Positions 26,761 through 34,617 of a DNA stretch of 64,000 bases are shown here, one piece after another. The position numbers and the translations under genes were made by a program. Origin of the DNA: JAALLB01 sp017643495 (GTDB taxonomy: Bacteria; Pseudomonadota; Alphaproteobacteria; Rhizobiales; Rhizobiaceae); the NCBI GenBank assembly GCA_965216105.1, contig OZ244147.1:1674001-1738000 (forward strand), read 5' to 3'. Positions within the stretch are counted from its first letter, which is position 1. Each line of letters begins with the position of its first letter. The notes beneath the pieces were generated by a model, which saw nothing but the letters and a program-made list of their open reading frames with translations, did no database searches and was not told the origin of the DNA.

Positions 26761-27336
26761 ATGTCTGATGCAAGCGCTACCCTGATTGCGCCTCAGCCCA
26801 AAGGTATCGTCGATCCCAGAACCGGTAAGCCGGTTGGCTCCGATGATGCCTATTTTACCGGTATCAATGATGAACTTGCCGACAAGGGGTTCATCGTTAC
26901 CTCTACGGACGATCTCATTAACTGGGCGCGCACAGGCTCATTGATGTGGATGACGTTCGGCCTTGCATGCTGTGCGGTTGAAATGATGCAGATGTCGATG
27001 CCCCGTTATGATGCTGAGCGGTTCGGCTTTGCTCCCCGCGCGTCTCCGCGCCAGTCTGACGTTATGATTGTAGCAGGAACGCTGACCAACAAGATGGCTC
27101 CTGCGTTGCGCAAGGTATACGACCAGATGCCCGAACCCCGCTATGTGATTTCCATGGGATCATGTGCCAACGGCGGAGGGTATTATCACTATTCATACTC
27201 TGTTGTACGTGGCTGTGACCGGGTTGTGCCTGTTGATATTTATGTACCAGGGTGCCCACCGACCGCAGAGGCATTGTTGTATGGCGTAATGCTGCTGCAA
27301 AAGAAAATCCGGCGGACCGGAACAATCGAGCGATAG
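26761..27336 (+). CDS. nuoB: NADH-quinone oxidoreductase subunit B
   Basis: 191 aa from the ATG at 26761, chosen because ggag lies 6 bp upstream; the in-frame ATG at 26749 overlaps that site. Ligands of the terminal [4Fe-4S] cluster N2: Cys70, Cys71 (GLACCAVEM), Cys135 (GSCANGGG) and Cys165 (VPGCPP). N2 passes electrons to quinone at the NuoB/NuoD interface. Nine bases separate it from nuoC. Confidence 0.96.
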   Translation: MSDASATLIAPQPKGIVDPRTGKPVGSDDAYFTGINDELADKGFIVTSTDDLINWARTGSLMWMTFGLACCAVEMMQMSMPRYDAERFGFAPRASPRQSDVMIVAGTLTNKMAPALRKVYDQMPEPRYVISMGSCANGGGYYHYSYSVVRGCDRVVPVDIYVPGCPPTAEALLYGVMLLQKKIRRTGTIER

Positions 27337-27345
27337 GCAGTCCTG

Positions 27346-27978
27346 ATGAGCGCTGAAGTCACGGAAACCGAAAAACCGCAATCACCGGAATCTGTCCTGA
27401 TGGGGCTGGTGTCTGCTGAAATGGGAGATCACATCAACAGCGTCGATGCGCCGTTGGGGGAGGTGACTGTCATTACCACGCCGGAGCATGTTGTTGCCCT
27501 GCTGCGTTTTCTTCGGGATGATACCCGGGCAGGCTTTTCTGCAATCATTGATATCTGTGGTGTTGACTATCCTGGCGACGAGGAACGTTTCGAGGTTGTC
27601 TATCACTTGCTCAGTCCGAAACACAACAAGCGCATCCGGATCAAGTTGCGTACCAGCGAAGACAAGCCGGTTCCAAGCGTAACAGGCATTTATCCGGGCG
27701 CGGACTGGTTTGAAAGGGAGGCCTATGATTTATACGGAATCCTGTTTACCGGGCATCCTGATCTGCGGCGAATTCTGACCGATTACGGTTTTGACGGACA
27801 CCCGCTGCGCAAGGACTTCCCACTTACCGGCTATGTTGAAGTCCGATATGACGAAAAGGCCAAACGGGTAGTGTATGAGCCCGTTGAACTGCGCCAGGAA
27901 TTCCGGGATTTCGATTATGAAAGTCCTTGGGAAGGTGTTGAATACATGTTGCCCGGTGATGAAAAGGCGGGTTCCTGA
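27346..27978 (+). CDS. nuoC: NADH-quinone oxidoreductase subunit C
   Basis: 210 aa. The 30-kDa subunit signature ERFEVVYHLLSPKHNKRIRIKLRTSED followed by PGADWFEREAYDLYGILFTGHPDLRRILTDYGFDGHPLRKDFPLTGY is complete. Separate NuoC and NuoD, as in alphaproteobacteria and mitochondria. It is part of the hydrophilic arm. Its stop overlaps the start of the inserted GFA-family gene by one base. Confidence 0.96.
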   Translation: MSAEVTETEKPQSPESVLMGLVSAEMGDHINSVDAPLGEVTVITTPEHVVALLRFLRDDTRAGFSAIIDICGVDYPGDEERFEVVYHLLSPKHNKRIRIKLRTSEDKPVPSVTGIYPGADWFEREAYDLYGILFTGHPDLRRILTDYGFDGHPLRKDFPLTGYVEVRYDEKAKRVVYEPVELRQEFRDFDYESPWEGVEYMLPGDEKAGS

Positions 27979-28409
27979 TGGGTGAGACAATAAAGGGTAC
28001 CTGCCTGTGTGGCTCTGTAAGTGTTTCGGCAGTCCCCAACAGCAAGACCATGGATGCCTGCCATTGTGCAATGTGTCGCAAGTGGAGTGCCGGACCCTAC
28101 ATGGCCATAGCTTGCGGAAACAATGTTACCGTTGAAGGTGAGGGAGCAACAGCATTCCGTTCTTCTGAATGGGCCGAACGGGTATTTTGCAACAAGTGCG
28201 GAACGTTGATTGCATGGCAACTTGCAGATGGGGCCGGTGAGTGTCACGTGAATGCGCAACTCTTTGGGGAAAGCGCGGGCTTTCCGTTTTCGCTGGAAAT
28301 GTTCATCGACGAAAAGCCCGATAACTATTCATTCTCCCAGCAGACAAAAACCCTTACGGGGCAGGAAATATTTGCAATGTTCTCGGAATCCGGGGAGAGC
28401 GGGCAGTGA
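27978..28409 (+). CDS. GFA family zinc protein (Gfa/DUF636-like) inside the nuo operon
   Basis: 143 aa with all zinc-ligand motifs of the glutathione-dependent formaldehyde-activating (Gfa) fold: CLC (Cys9, Cys11), CHCAMC (Cys28, Cys30, Cys33) and CNKC (Cys71, Cys74). True Gfa speeds S-hydroxymethylglutathione formation, but most family members have unknown roles and this call does not prove that activity. It overlaps nuoC by one base and nuoD by four (GTGA), so it is translationally coupled within the complex I operon, an odd place for it. A link to C1 metabolism encoded 15 kb upstream is possible but unproved. Confidence 0.88.
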   Translation: MGETIKGTCLCGSVSVSAVPNSKTMDACHCAMCRKWSAGPYMAIACGNNVTVEGEGATAFRSSEWAERVFCNKCGTLIAWQLADGAGECHVNAQLFGESAGFPFSLEMFIDEKPDNYSFSQQTKTLTGQEIFAMFSESGESGQ

Positions 28410-29596
28410 CTGAACACAATGTAAGAAATTTCAATATCAATTTCGGACCTCAGCATCCTGCTGCGCACGGCGTATTGAGACTGGTTCTTGAACTGGACGG
28501 CGAGGTTGTCGAACGGGTCGATCCGCATATTGGCCTGTTGCACCGCGGTACAGAAAAGCTGATCGAGTACAAAACCTATCTGCAGGCTGTTCCCTATTTC
28601 GACCGTCTTGATTACGTGGCGCCGATGAATCAGGAGCACGCCTTTGCTCTTGCAGTGGAGAAACTGGCCGATATCGAGGTGCCGCGACGTGCACAACTGA
28701 TACGTGTTCTCTATTCCGAGATCGGTCGAATACTGTCACACCTTCTGAATGTCACCACCCAGGCCATGGATGTGGGAGCGCTCACCCCGCCTTTGTGGGG
28801 CTTTGAGGAACGCGAAAAGCTGATGGTGTTCTATGAACGGGCATGCGGTGCGAGAATGCATGCAGCCTATTTCCGTCCCGGTGGGGTTCACCAGGACCTT
28901 CCCGATGCCCTGATTGATGACATTGAAGCCTGGTGCGACCCGTTCCTTAAAGTGGTGGATGATATTGACCGGCTGCTTACCAACAACCGCATTTTCAAAC
29001 AGCGGAATGTGGATATCGGAATTGTAAGCCTGGATGATGCCTGGGCATGGGGTTTTTCCGGTGTCATGGTTCGAGGATCCGGTGCCGAGTGGGACCTGAG
29101 ACGCAATCAGCCTTACGAATGTTACGACGAGATGGAATTCGAAATTCCGGTTGGCAAGAATTGTGACAATTATGACCGTTACCTAATTCGCATGGAAGAA
29201 ATGCGCCAATCAGTTTCCATTATGAAGCAATGCGTGAAAAAACTGCGTGTGCCAGACGGCAAAGGGCCCATCGCGAGTTCTGACGGCAAGGTCGTCCCGC
29301 CTAAACGGGGTGAAATGAAGCGTTCGATGGAGGCCATTATCCATCATTTCAAACTTTACACTGAAGGCTATCATGTGCCTGCAGGTGAAACTTACTGTGC
29401 GGTTGAGGCACCTAAGGGCGAGTTTGGCGTGTACTTGGTATCGGATGGTTCAAACAAGCCGTATCGTTGCAAGTTGCGGGCTCCGGGTTATGCGCATCTT
29501 CAGGCCATGGATTTCATGTGCCGGGGACACTTGCTTGCTGATGTCTCTGCAGTGTTGGGGTCGTTGGATATCGTGTTTGGCGAGGTGGACCGTTAA
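28406..29596 (+). CDS. nuoD: NADH-quinone oxidoreductase subunit D
   Basis: 396 aa from a GTG that overlaps the previous stop. 49-kDa subunit signatures: FGPQHPAAHGVLRLVLELDGE with the quinone-site His, HIGLLHRGTEKLIEYKTYLQAVPYFDRLDYV, and the C-terminal RAPGYAHLQAMDFMCRGHLLADVSAVLGSLDIVFGEVDR. Forms the quinone-binding pocket with NuoB. Its last base is shared with the start of the lipoprotein gene. Confidence 0.97.
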   Translation: MTEHNVRNFNINFGPQHPAAHGVLRLVLELDGEVVERVDPHIGLLHRGTEKLIEYKTYLQAVPYFDRLDYVAPMNQEHAFALAVEKLADIEVPRRAQLIRVLYSEIGRILSHLLNVTTQAMDVGALTPPLWGFEEREKLMVFYERACGARMHAAYFRPGGVHQDLPDALIDDIEAWCDPFLKVVDDIDRLLTNNRIFKQRNVDIGIVSLDDAWAWGFSGVMVRGSGAEWDLRRNQPYECYDEMEFEIPVGKNCDNYDRYLIRMEEMRQSVSIMKQCVKKLRVPDGKGPIASSDGKVVPPKRGEMKRSMEAIIHHFKLYTEGYHVPAGETYCAVEAPKGEFGVYLVSDGSNKPYRCKLRAPGYAHLQAMDFMCRGHLLADVSAVLGSLDIVFGEVDR

Positions 29597-30030
29597 TGCG
29601 AAAACTGCTGCATATTTTTGGCGCTGCATTGTTGCTGGCCGGATGCAGTTCAACCGGGGCAGGGCAGGGAGATACAGATTCCCAATACCGGTCTTTGGAG
29701 CTTGCAGCGGCTGGAAATCTCCAGTGTGCCTGGGAGAATCAGGCCCGCTGTTCACACATGATTGAAAACCGTTCACTGATGGCCCGTTTCTTCGCGCCCG
29801 AAACACTCGGCGGGTTGAATGAACCGGAAAAACAGCGCGGTCGCCGTATTACAACCAAGTTCGTTGTTGAAGCCGCCGCAGCGATAAACCAGTGTCGCCG
29901 TGTTACGGCAAAATCCGTCACCATTGTAAAAGACGTCAGAATTTCCGAAAAGGGATACAGGGTAGAGGGAACAGCTCCTCTCAATGCTTCTTCATCCTGT
30001 TTTCTGACTCCTGATCCGGAGAATCCGTAA
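29596..30030 (+). CDS. Putative lipoprotein between nuoD and nuoE
   Basis: 144 aa with a lipoprotein signal: MRKLLHIFGAALLLAGCSSTG, lipobox LLAG-Cys17, Ser at +2 suggesting outer-membrane sorting. The mature part has three further cysteines and a predicted alpha/beta segment (KFVVEAAAAINQCRRVTAKSVTIVKDVRISEKGYRVEGTAPL). No domain recognised. It overlaps nuoD and nuoE by single bases, so it is co-translated with complex I subunits although its product is exported. Confidence 0.8.
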   Translation: MRKLLHIFGAALLLAGCSSTGAGQGDTDSQYRSLELAAAGNLQCAWENQARCSHMIENRSLMARFFAPETLGGLNEPEKQRGRRITTKFVVEAAAAINQCRRVTAKSVTIVKDVRISEKGYRVEGTAPLNASSSCFLTPDPENP

Positions 30031-31115
30031 TGTCCGTCCGTCGCCTAGCAGACGAAAACGTTCAGCCTGAAAGCTTCAAGTTCAACCGGGAAAACAGCTC
30101 GGTTGCCAAAGGCTGGATCAAGAAATACCCCAAGGAACGCAAGGCTTCAGCAGTTATTCCGCTTCTCATGATTGCACAAGAGCAGGAAGGCTGGGTCACC
30201 AAGGCGTCTATTGAACATGTCGCCGGAATGCTGGAGATGCCCTATATCCGCGTTCTGGAAGTGGCTACTTTCTATACCCAGTTCATGTTGAAGCCGGTTG
30301 GTAGCCGTGCCCACATTCAGGTTTGCGGTACAACGCCCTGCATGCTTCGCGGCTCTGAAAAACTCATGGCTGTTTGCAAGCGGCGCATCAATCAAAGCCA
30401 GTTTGAAACGAACGAGGCAGGGACTCTTTCATGGGAAGAGGTCGAATGTCAGGGAGCCTGTGTCAATGCGCCAATGATCATGGTTGCAAAAGATACTTAT
30501 GAAGATCTGACGGAAGAACGACTGGAAGAAATCCTGGATGCGTTTGAATCCGGCAATGGCAGTGATATCAAGTCGGGCCCGCAAATTGATCGTATCTATT
30601 CAGCACCTGCCGGTGGCATGACTACCCTGCAGACGGAAATCGTGCCGTCCACTGCCCGCAAATCAAAAGCCGGGAAAAGTGAATTCAAGAAGCAGCCGTC
30701 TTCGGCAACCAAACCGGCCAGACCTGCAAGCCATGTCTCGACTACGGCACCGGCCGTTGACACGCCGGTTGGCAAGCGCAAGTCGGCGGAGGCGCAGCAA
30801 AAGGAAAAAGCTGCGCGTGCCAAAGCTGGCACCCATAGCCCGAAAGGACGCCAGGCAGCAGCTGCGCCAAGCCTGGATGACAAGAACCGGCCACCGCAAA
30901 TGCAAAAACCTGCATCTGCTGATGACCTCAAGAGAATTTCGGGGGTTGGCCCAAAGCTTGAAGGGGTGTTGAATGATCTTGGCATTTACACGTTTGCGCA
31001 GATTGCAAAATGGAAAAAGGCCGAACGGGACTGGGTCGATGGTTATCTTCGCTTCAAAGGGCGCATAGAGCGGGATAACTGGGTGAAACAGGCAAAAGAG
31101 CTGGCAAAAGAGTAA
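30030..31115 (+). CDS. nuoE: NADH-quinone oxidoreductase subunit E with C-terminal helix-hairpin-helix domain
   Basis: 361 aa, about twice the core length. Residues 1 to about 195 are the thioredoxin-like 24-kDa subunit with [2Fe-2S] ligands Cys99, Cys104, Cys140 and Cys144 (cluster N1a). A basic, Ala/Pro/Ser-rich linker (about 205-295) leads to a helix-hairpin-helix domain at 297-361 (DDLKRISGVGPKLEGVLNDLG ... GRIERDNWVKQAKELAKE). C-terminal extensions of this type occur in NuoE of other Hyphomicrobiales; their role is not known to me. The same domain ends two more proteins of this operon. Confidence 0.93.
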   Translation: MSVRRLADENVQPESFKFNRENSSVAKGWIKKYPKERKASAVIPLLMIAQEQEGWVTKASIEHVAGMLEMPYIRVLEVATFYTQFMLKPVGSRAHIQVCGTTPCMLRGSEKLMAVCKRRINQSQFETNEAGTLSWEEVECQGACVNAPMIMVAKDTYEDLTEERLEEILDAFESGNGSDIKSGPQIDRIYSAPAGGMTTLQTEIVPSTARKSKAGKSEFKKQPSSATKPARPASHVSTTAPAVDTPVGKRKSAEAQQKEKAARAKAGTHSPKGRQAAAAPSLDDKNRPPQMQKPASADDLKRISGVGPKLEGVLNDLGIYTFAQIAKWKKAERDWVDGYLRFKGRIERDNWVKQAKELAKE

Positions 31116-31142
31116 TTCAAAAAAACAGGAGTGGGGAAAACA

Positions 31143-32060
31143 ATGAGTAATCAGGTATCTAGCAATATAAACTGTCGTACGGTGTGCATCATATGCGGAG
31201 TGATTGCAGCGGCAATCGCATGGTATGTGCTGCGTGGTTCATTAAGCACATTCCCGCTTCTGATCGTGGCACTGCTTGTTCTGTTGGGTGTTTCCTACCT
31301 GCTGTACAAGATTTTCTGCGGCGCCAAGGAAGTTTCAGATACCGTCATGGCTGCGGGTGCTTCGAGTGCTGCTGCGGCAGTAGGACTGGCTTCCGCATCT
31401 GATTCAGTCAAAGACAAGTCAGATGATGCAGGTGAAAAAAGCGATGGTTCATCCGCTGCCACGGCTTCCAGTAGCTCAGCAAAGGCAAGTACTTCAAAGC
31501 GTGCATCTGCCAAAACGTCGAGCGCCGGTTCATCAGGAGCAAAAAAGACAACTGCAAAAACCACAGCCAAGAAAGCTGCTGCCACGAAGAAGACCGCTTC
31601 AGCCAAGTCAGCGAAAACATCAACTGCCAAAAGCACCACGGCAGCAAAGTCATCTTCGGCTACGGCAAGGAAGTCTGCTACAAAAACCGCTTCAGCCGGC
31701 AAGACACCTGCCAAAGCTGCCGCAAGCTCCAAATCTTCCACAGGTGCCAAGAAAGCCACCAAGGCAAAATCACCTGCCAAGGCAGCCGGTCCCCAGTTGT
31801 TCACGTCACGTCCGTCTGAAGTGGATGACCTCAAGCTGATTGCTGGTGTTGGACCAAAACTGGAAGGTGTTCTCAACGAGATTGGCGTCTACCAGTACAA
31901 GCAGGTTGCAAGTTGGAAGAAGGCTGACATTGCCCATGTGGACGACAAGCTGAAATTCAAGGGACGCATTGAGCGCGATGACTGGGTCAAACAAGCCAAG
32001 GCACTCGCCAAGGGGGGAGAGGCGGAATACATCAAGGTATTCGGCAAGAAACCCCGATAA
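31143..32060 (+). CDS. Membrane-anchored Lys/Ala/Ser/Thr-rich protein with helix-hairpin-helix domain
   Basis: 305 aa from the ATG at 31143, with aggagtgggg just upstream; a GTG at 31131 is the alternative. Two membrane helices lie near the N-terminus (about 13-27 and 35-57, the latter LLIVALLVLLGVSYLLY). Residues about 95-220 are a low-complexity, strongly basic tract of AKKTT-, AKSAK- and KTASA-type repeats resembling histone H1 tails. The last ~75 residues are a helix-hairpin-helix domain (VDDLKLIAGVGPKLEGVLNEIG, then GRIERDDWVKQAKALA). Located between nuoE and nuoF. Function unknown; the layout suggests a membrane tether with a nucleic-acid- or protein-binding head. Confidence 0.85.
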   Translation: MSNQVSSNINCRTVCIICGVIAAAIAWYVLRGSLSTFPLLIVALLVLLGVSYLLYKIFCGAKEVSDTVMAAGASSAAAAVGLASASDSVKDKSDDAGEKSDGSSAATASSSSAKASTSKRASAKTSSAGSSGAKKTTAKTTAKKAAATKKTASAKSAKTSTAKSTTAAKSSSATARKSATKTASAGKTPAKAAASSKSSTGAKKATKAKSPAKAAGPQLFTSRPSEVDDLKLIAGVGPKLEGVLNEIGVYQYKQVASWKKADIAHVDDKLKFKGRIERDDWVKQAKALAKGGEAEYIKVFGKKPR

Positions 32061-32078
32061 ACACGATCAGGTAACGAA

Positions 32079-33404
32079 ATGGCATTGCAAGACAAGGACC
32101 GGATTTTCACGAATATTTATGGCACCTATGACAAGTCGCTCAAGGGTGCCATGAAACGTGGACACTGGTCGGATACGAAAAAGTTCATCGACCAGGGAGC
32201 CGACTGGATCATTGACCAGGTCAAGGCGTCCGGACTTCGTGGTCGTGGCGGTGCGGGCTTTCCAACCGGTCTTAAGTGGTCATTCATGCCAAAGCCCGAG
32301 CGCTCAGATGGCAGGCCGTCTTATCTTGTTATCAATGCTGATGAATCCGAACCCGGTACCTGCAAGGACCGGGACATCATGCGCCATGATCCGCATACGC
32401 TGATCGAGGGGTGCCTGATCGCCGGTTTCGCGATGAATGCACATACTTGCTACATCTATGTCCGGGGCGAGTATATCCGGGAACGTGAAGCCCTGCAGGC
32501 AGCCATTGACGAATGCTATGATGCCGGGCTGCTGGGCAAGAACAACAAGCATGGATGGGACTACGACATTCACGTCCACCATGGTGCCGGTGCCTATATC
32601 TGTGGCGAAGAAACCGCGCTTCTGGAATCACTGGAAGGCAAGAAGGGGCAGCCCCGTTTGAAGCCGCCGTTTCCGGCAAATGTGGGCCTTTATGGCTGCC
32701 CGACCACAGTCAACAACGTAGAATCAGTGGCTGTCGTGCCGACAATCCTTCGTCGTGGTGCGGACTGGTTTGCCGGGTTTGGTGAAGAACGGAATGCAGG
32801 AACCAAACTGTTCTGCATTTCCGGCCATGTCGAGAGACCCTGCACCGTTGAAGAAGAGATGTCGATTCCGTTCCGCGAACTGATCGAGCGTCATTGTGGC
32901 GGTGTTATTGGCGGATGGGACAACCTTCTTGCGGTTATCCCGGGTGGTTCATCTGTCCGCTGTGTACCATCGGACCAGATTATCGATTGCAAAATGGATT
33001 TTGACAGTCTTTCTGCGTTGAAATCCGGTCTGGGTACTGCTGCGGTCATCGTGATGAACCGGGAAACGGACATTATTCGCGCTATTGCCAGGCTGGCCTA
33101 TTTCTACAAGCATGAATCCTGCGGACAATGCACACCATGCCGGGAAGGGACGGGCTGGATGTGGCGTGTGCTGACACGTATGGCGGAAGGGCGCGCCCAG
33201 AAGAAGGAAATCGACATGCTGCTTGAGGTGACCAAGCAGGTGGAAGGACACACGATTTGCGCGCTTGGGGATGCCGCTGCATGGCCAATCCAGGGGCTGA
33301 TCACCCATTTCCGCGATGAAATCGAGGCACGCATAGACAGTTATTCCATGCGTTCCACCAGCGATGGTGCCGTAACCGACAAGCAACTTGAGGCGGCAGA
33401 ATAG
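32079..33404 (+). CDS. nuoF: NADH-quinone oxidoreductase subunit F
   Basis: 441 aa, the NADH-oxidising 51-kDa subunit. FMN loop GRGGAGFPTGLKW at 55-67, NADH-binding segment NADESEPGTCKDRDIMRHDPH, GAGAYICGEETALLESLEGKKGQPR, and [4Fe-4S] N3 ligands Cys348, Cys351, Cys354 and Cys394. Passes electrons from FMN to NuoE/NuoG clusters. Its stop overlaps the next start by one base. Confidence 0.97.
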   Translation: MALQDKDRIFTNIYGTYDKSLKGAMKRGHWSDTKKFIDQGADWIIDQVKASGLRGRGGAGFPTGLKWSFMPKPERSDGRPSYLVINADESEPGTCKDRDIMRHDPHTLIEGCLIAGFAMNAHTCYIYVRGEYIREREALQAAIDECYDAGLLGKNNKHGWDYDIHVHHGAGAYICGEETALLESLEGKKGQPRLKPPFPANVGLYGCPTTVNNVESVAVVPTILRRGADWFAGFGEERNAGTKLFCISGHVERPCTVEEEMSIPFRELIERHCGGVIGGWDNLLAVIPGGSSVRCVPSDQIIDCKMDFDSLSALKSGLGTAAVIVMNRETDIIRAIARLAYFYKHESCGQCTPCREGTGWMWRVLTRMAEGRAQKKEIDMLLEVTKQVEGHTICALGDAAAWPIQGLITHFRDEIEARIDSYSMRSTSDGAVTDKQLEAAE

Positions 33405-33898
33405 TGCATCTTGCCGAACTCAACATATCCAGATGGAAAATAGACCCTGCCAGTGAAGAGGCGAAAGGGTTTACGGGAAATGTTGGCAGGATAAATGCGT
33501 TGGCTGAGCGCTCACCGGGATTCGTTTGGCGTTTGACAGATGAACAGCGGACTGCGGAAGGCAGTAATGCGGTCTGTCCGGACCGTTTGACTGAAATGAC
33601 GCTGTCTGTCTGGGAAACGGTTGAGGATCTTGAGCAGTTTGTCTGGAACACTGTGCACAAACGCATCTACAACGGGAAAAACCGCTGGTTTTCTGCCTTG
33701 GACAGTCATCATCTTGTCATGTGGCATGTCGAGGAAGGGCATCAACCATCCATTACAGAAGCACGGGAGCGCCTCGACCATCTGGAACTGCATGGCAATA
33801 CCGACTTCGCCTTTGAGTGGTCCCATCTGCCTGGTGTGAAGTTGTGGCAAATCCAGCAACAACCCCGGCAACAGACAATGCAAGAGGAAGTTGTTTGA
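33404..33898 (+). CDS. DUF3291 family protein
   Basis: 164 aa from a GTG sharing a base with the nuoF stop. Opening MHLAELNISRWKIDPAS and the pattern SPGFVWRLTDE, FVWNTVHKRIYNGKNRWF and HLVMWHVEEGHQPSITEARERLDHLE fit DUF3291, a dimeric alpha-beta barrel (antibiotic biosynthesis monooxygenase-like) family of unknown function. Coupled to both neighbours; no evidence that it is a complex I subunit. Confidence 0.85.
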   Translation: MHLAELNISRWKIDPASEEAKGFTGNVGRINALAERSPGFVWRLTDEQRTAEGSNAVCPDRLTEMTLSVWETVEDLEQFVWNTVHKRIYNGKNRWFSALDSHHLVMWHVEEGHQPSITEARERLDHLELHGNTDFAFEWSHLPGVKLWQIQQQPRQQTMQEEVV

Positions 33899-34596
33899 TG
33901 GCCAGAAAAAAAACATCGTCAAACAAGGGCAAGACCTATTTTGATCCAAGGGACTTTTTCCCGCACATGGATGCCCTTTATTCAGACAATGCGGTTCCAT
34001 CATTCCCGACGGATATGGAAGAGTTTGCCCGTGAGCAGGTGAAAGCAGCGAATCCTGCCTACTGGATGCACATGGGGCAGATGATGGCCCGTTCGTCGGT
34101 TGGTGCACCATGGCTGTGGTACGGCATGATGCTGGGTACGATGGAAGCAATGCGTGCTTCGGGCAAAAAATCCGAAAAGGTGAACAAGCGTCACAAGGAA
34201 GCGGTCAAGGCGGTCAGAAAGTTCACCAAACATGTGGCAGGGGCAAAGGCAGTGCGTCCGCCGAAGAAGAAAAAAAATCGTAAAAAGGACGAAATTTCCA
34301 CGCCCGAGGTTTCCAATCTGCTTGAAAATGTTATTCCCGCACCACGTGATGGAAAGCCCGACGACCTGAAACTCATTGCTGGTGTCGGTCCAAAACTTGA
34401 AGGGGTGCTGAACGGGTTGGGTATCTACCACTTTGACCAGATAGCGGGTTGGGCACAAAAGGAAATTGACTGGATAGACGACTACCTGAATTTTTCAGGG
34501 CGTATTGAACGCGACAACTGGGTTGGCCAGGCAAAAGCGCTGGCTGTTGGCGGGCGTGACGAATATGCAAGAGTGTTTGGCAAGGAACCGCGCTGA
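33898..34596 (+). CDS. Soluble basic protein with C-terminal helix-hairpin-helix domain
   Basis: 232 aa from the ATG at 33898, which overlaps the previous stop (TGATG context); the frame is open 27 codons further up but that part is the shadow of the DUF3291 gene. N-terminal half: FDPRDFFPHMDALYSDNAVP, a Met-rich stretch (YWMHMGQMMARSSVGAPWLWYGMMLGTMEAM), no family recognised. Then a Lys-rich segment (PPKKKKNRKKD) and a helix-hairpin-helix domain (PDDLKLIAGVGPKLEGVLNGLG, then GRIERDNWVGQAKALA) ending EYARVFGKEPR, nearly the same tail as the membrane protein two genes upstream (EYIKVFGKKPR). Confidence 0.82.
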   Translation: MARKKTSSNKGKTYFDPRDFFPHMDALYSDNAVPSFPTDMEEFAREQVKAANPAYWMHMGQMMARSSVGAPWLWYGMMLGTMEAMRASGKKSEKVNKRHKEAVKAVRKFTKHVAGAKAVRPPKKKKNRKKDEISTPEVSNLLENVIPAPRDGKPDDLKLIAGVGPKLEGVLNGLGIYHFDQIAGWAQKEIDWIDDYLNFSGRIERDNWVGQAKALAVGGRDEYARVFGKEPR

Positions 34597-34617
34597 TTTG
34601 CGTGAAAAGGTTTGCAG

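Noticed and set aside
31380..31800. DNA tandem-repeat array or CRISPR-like array
   Set aside because: The repetition is in a coding low-complexity Lys/Ala/Ser/Thr tract without fixed DNA units or spacers.
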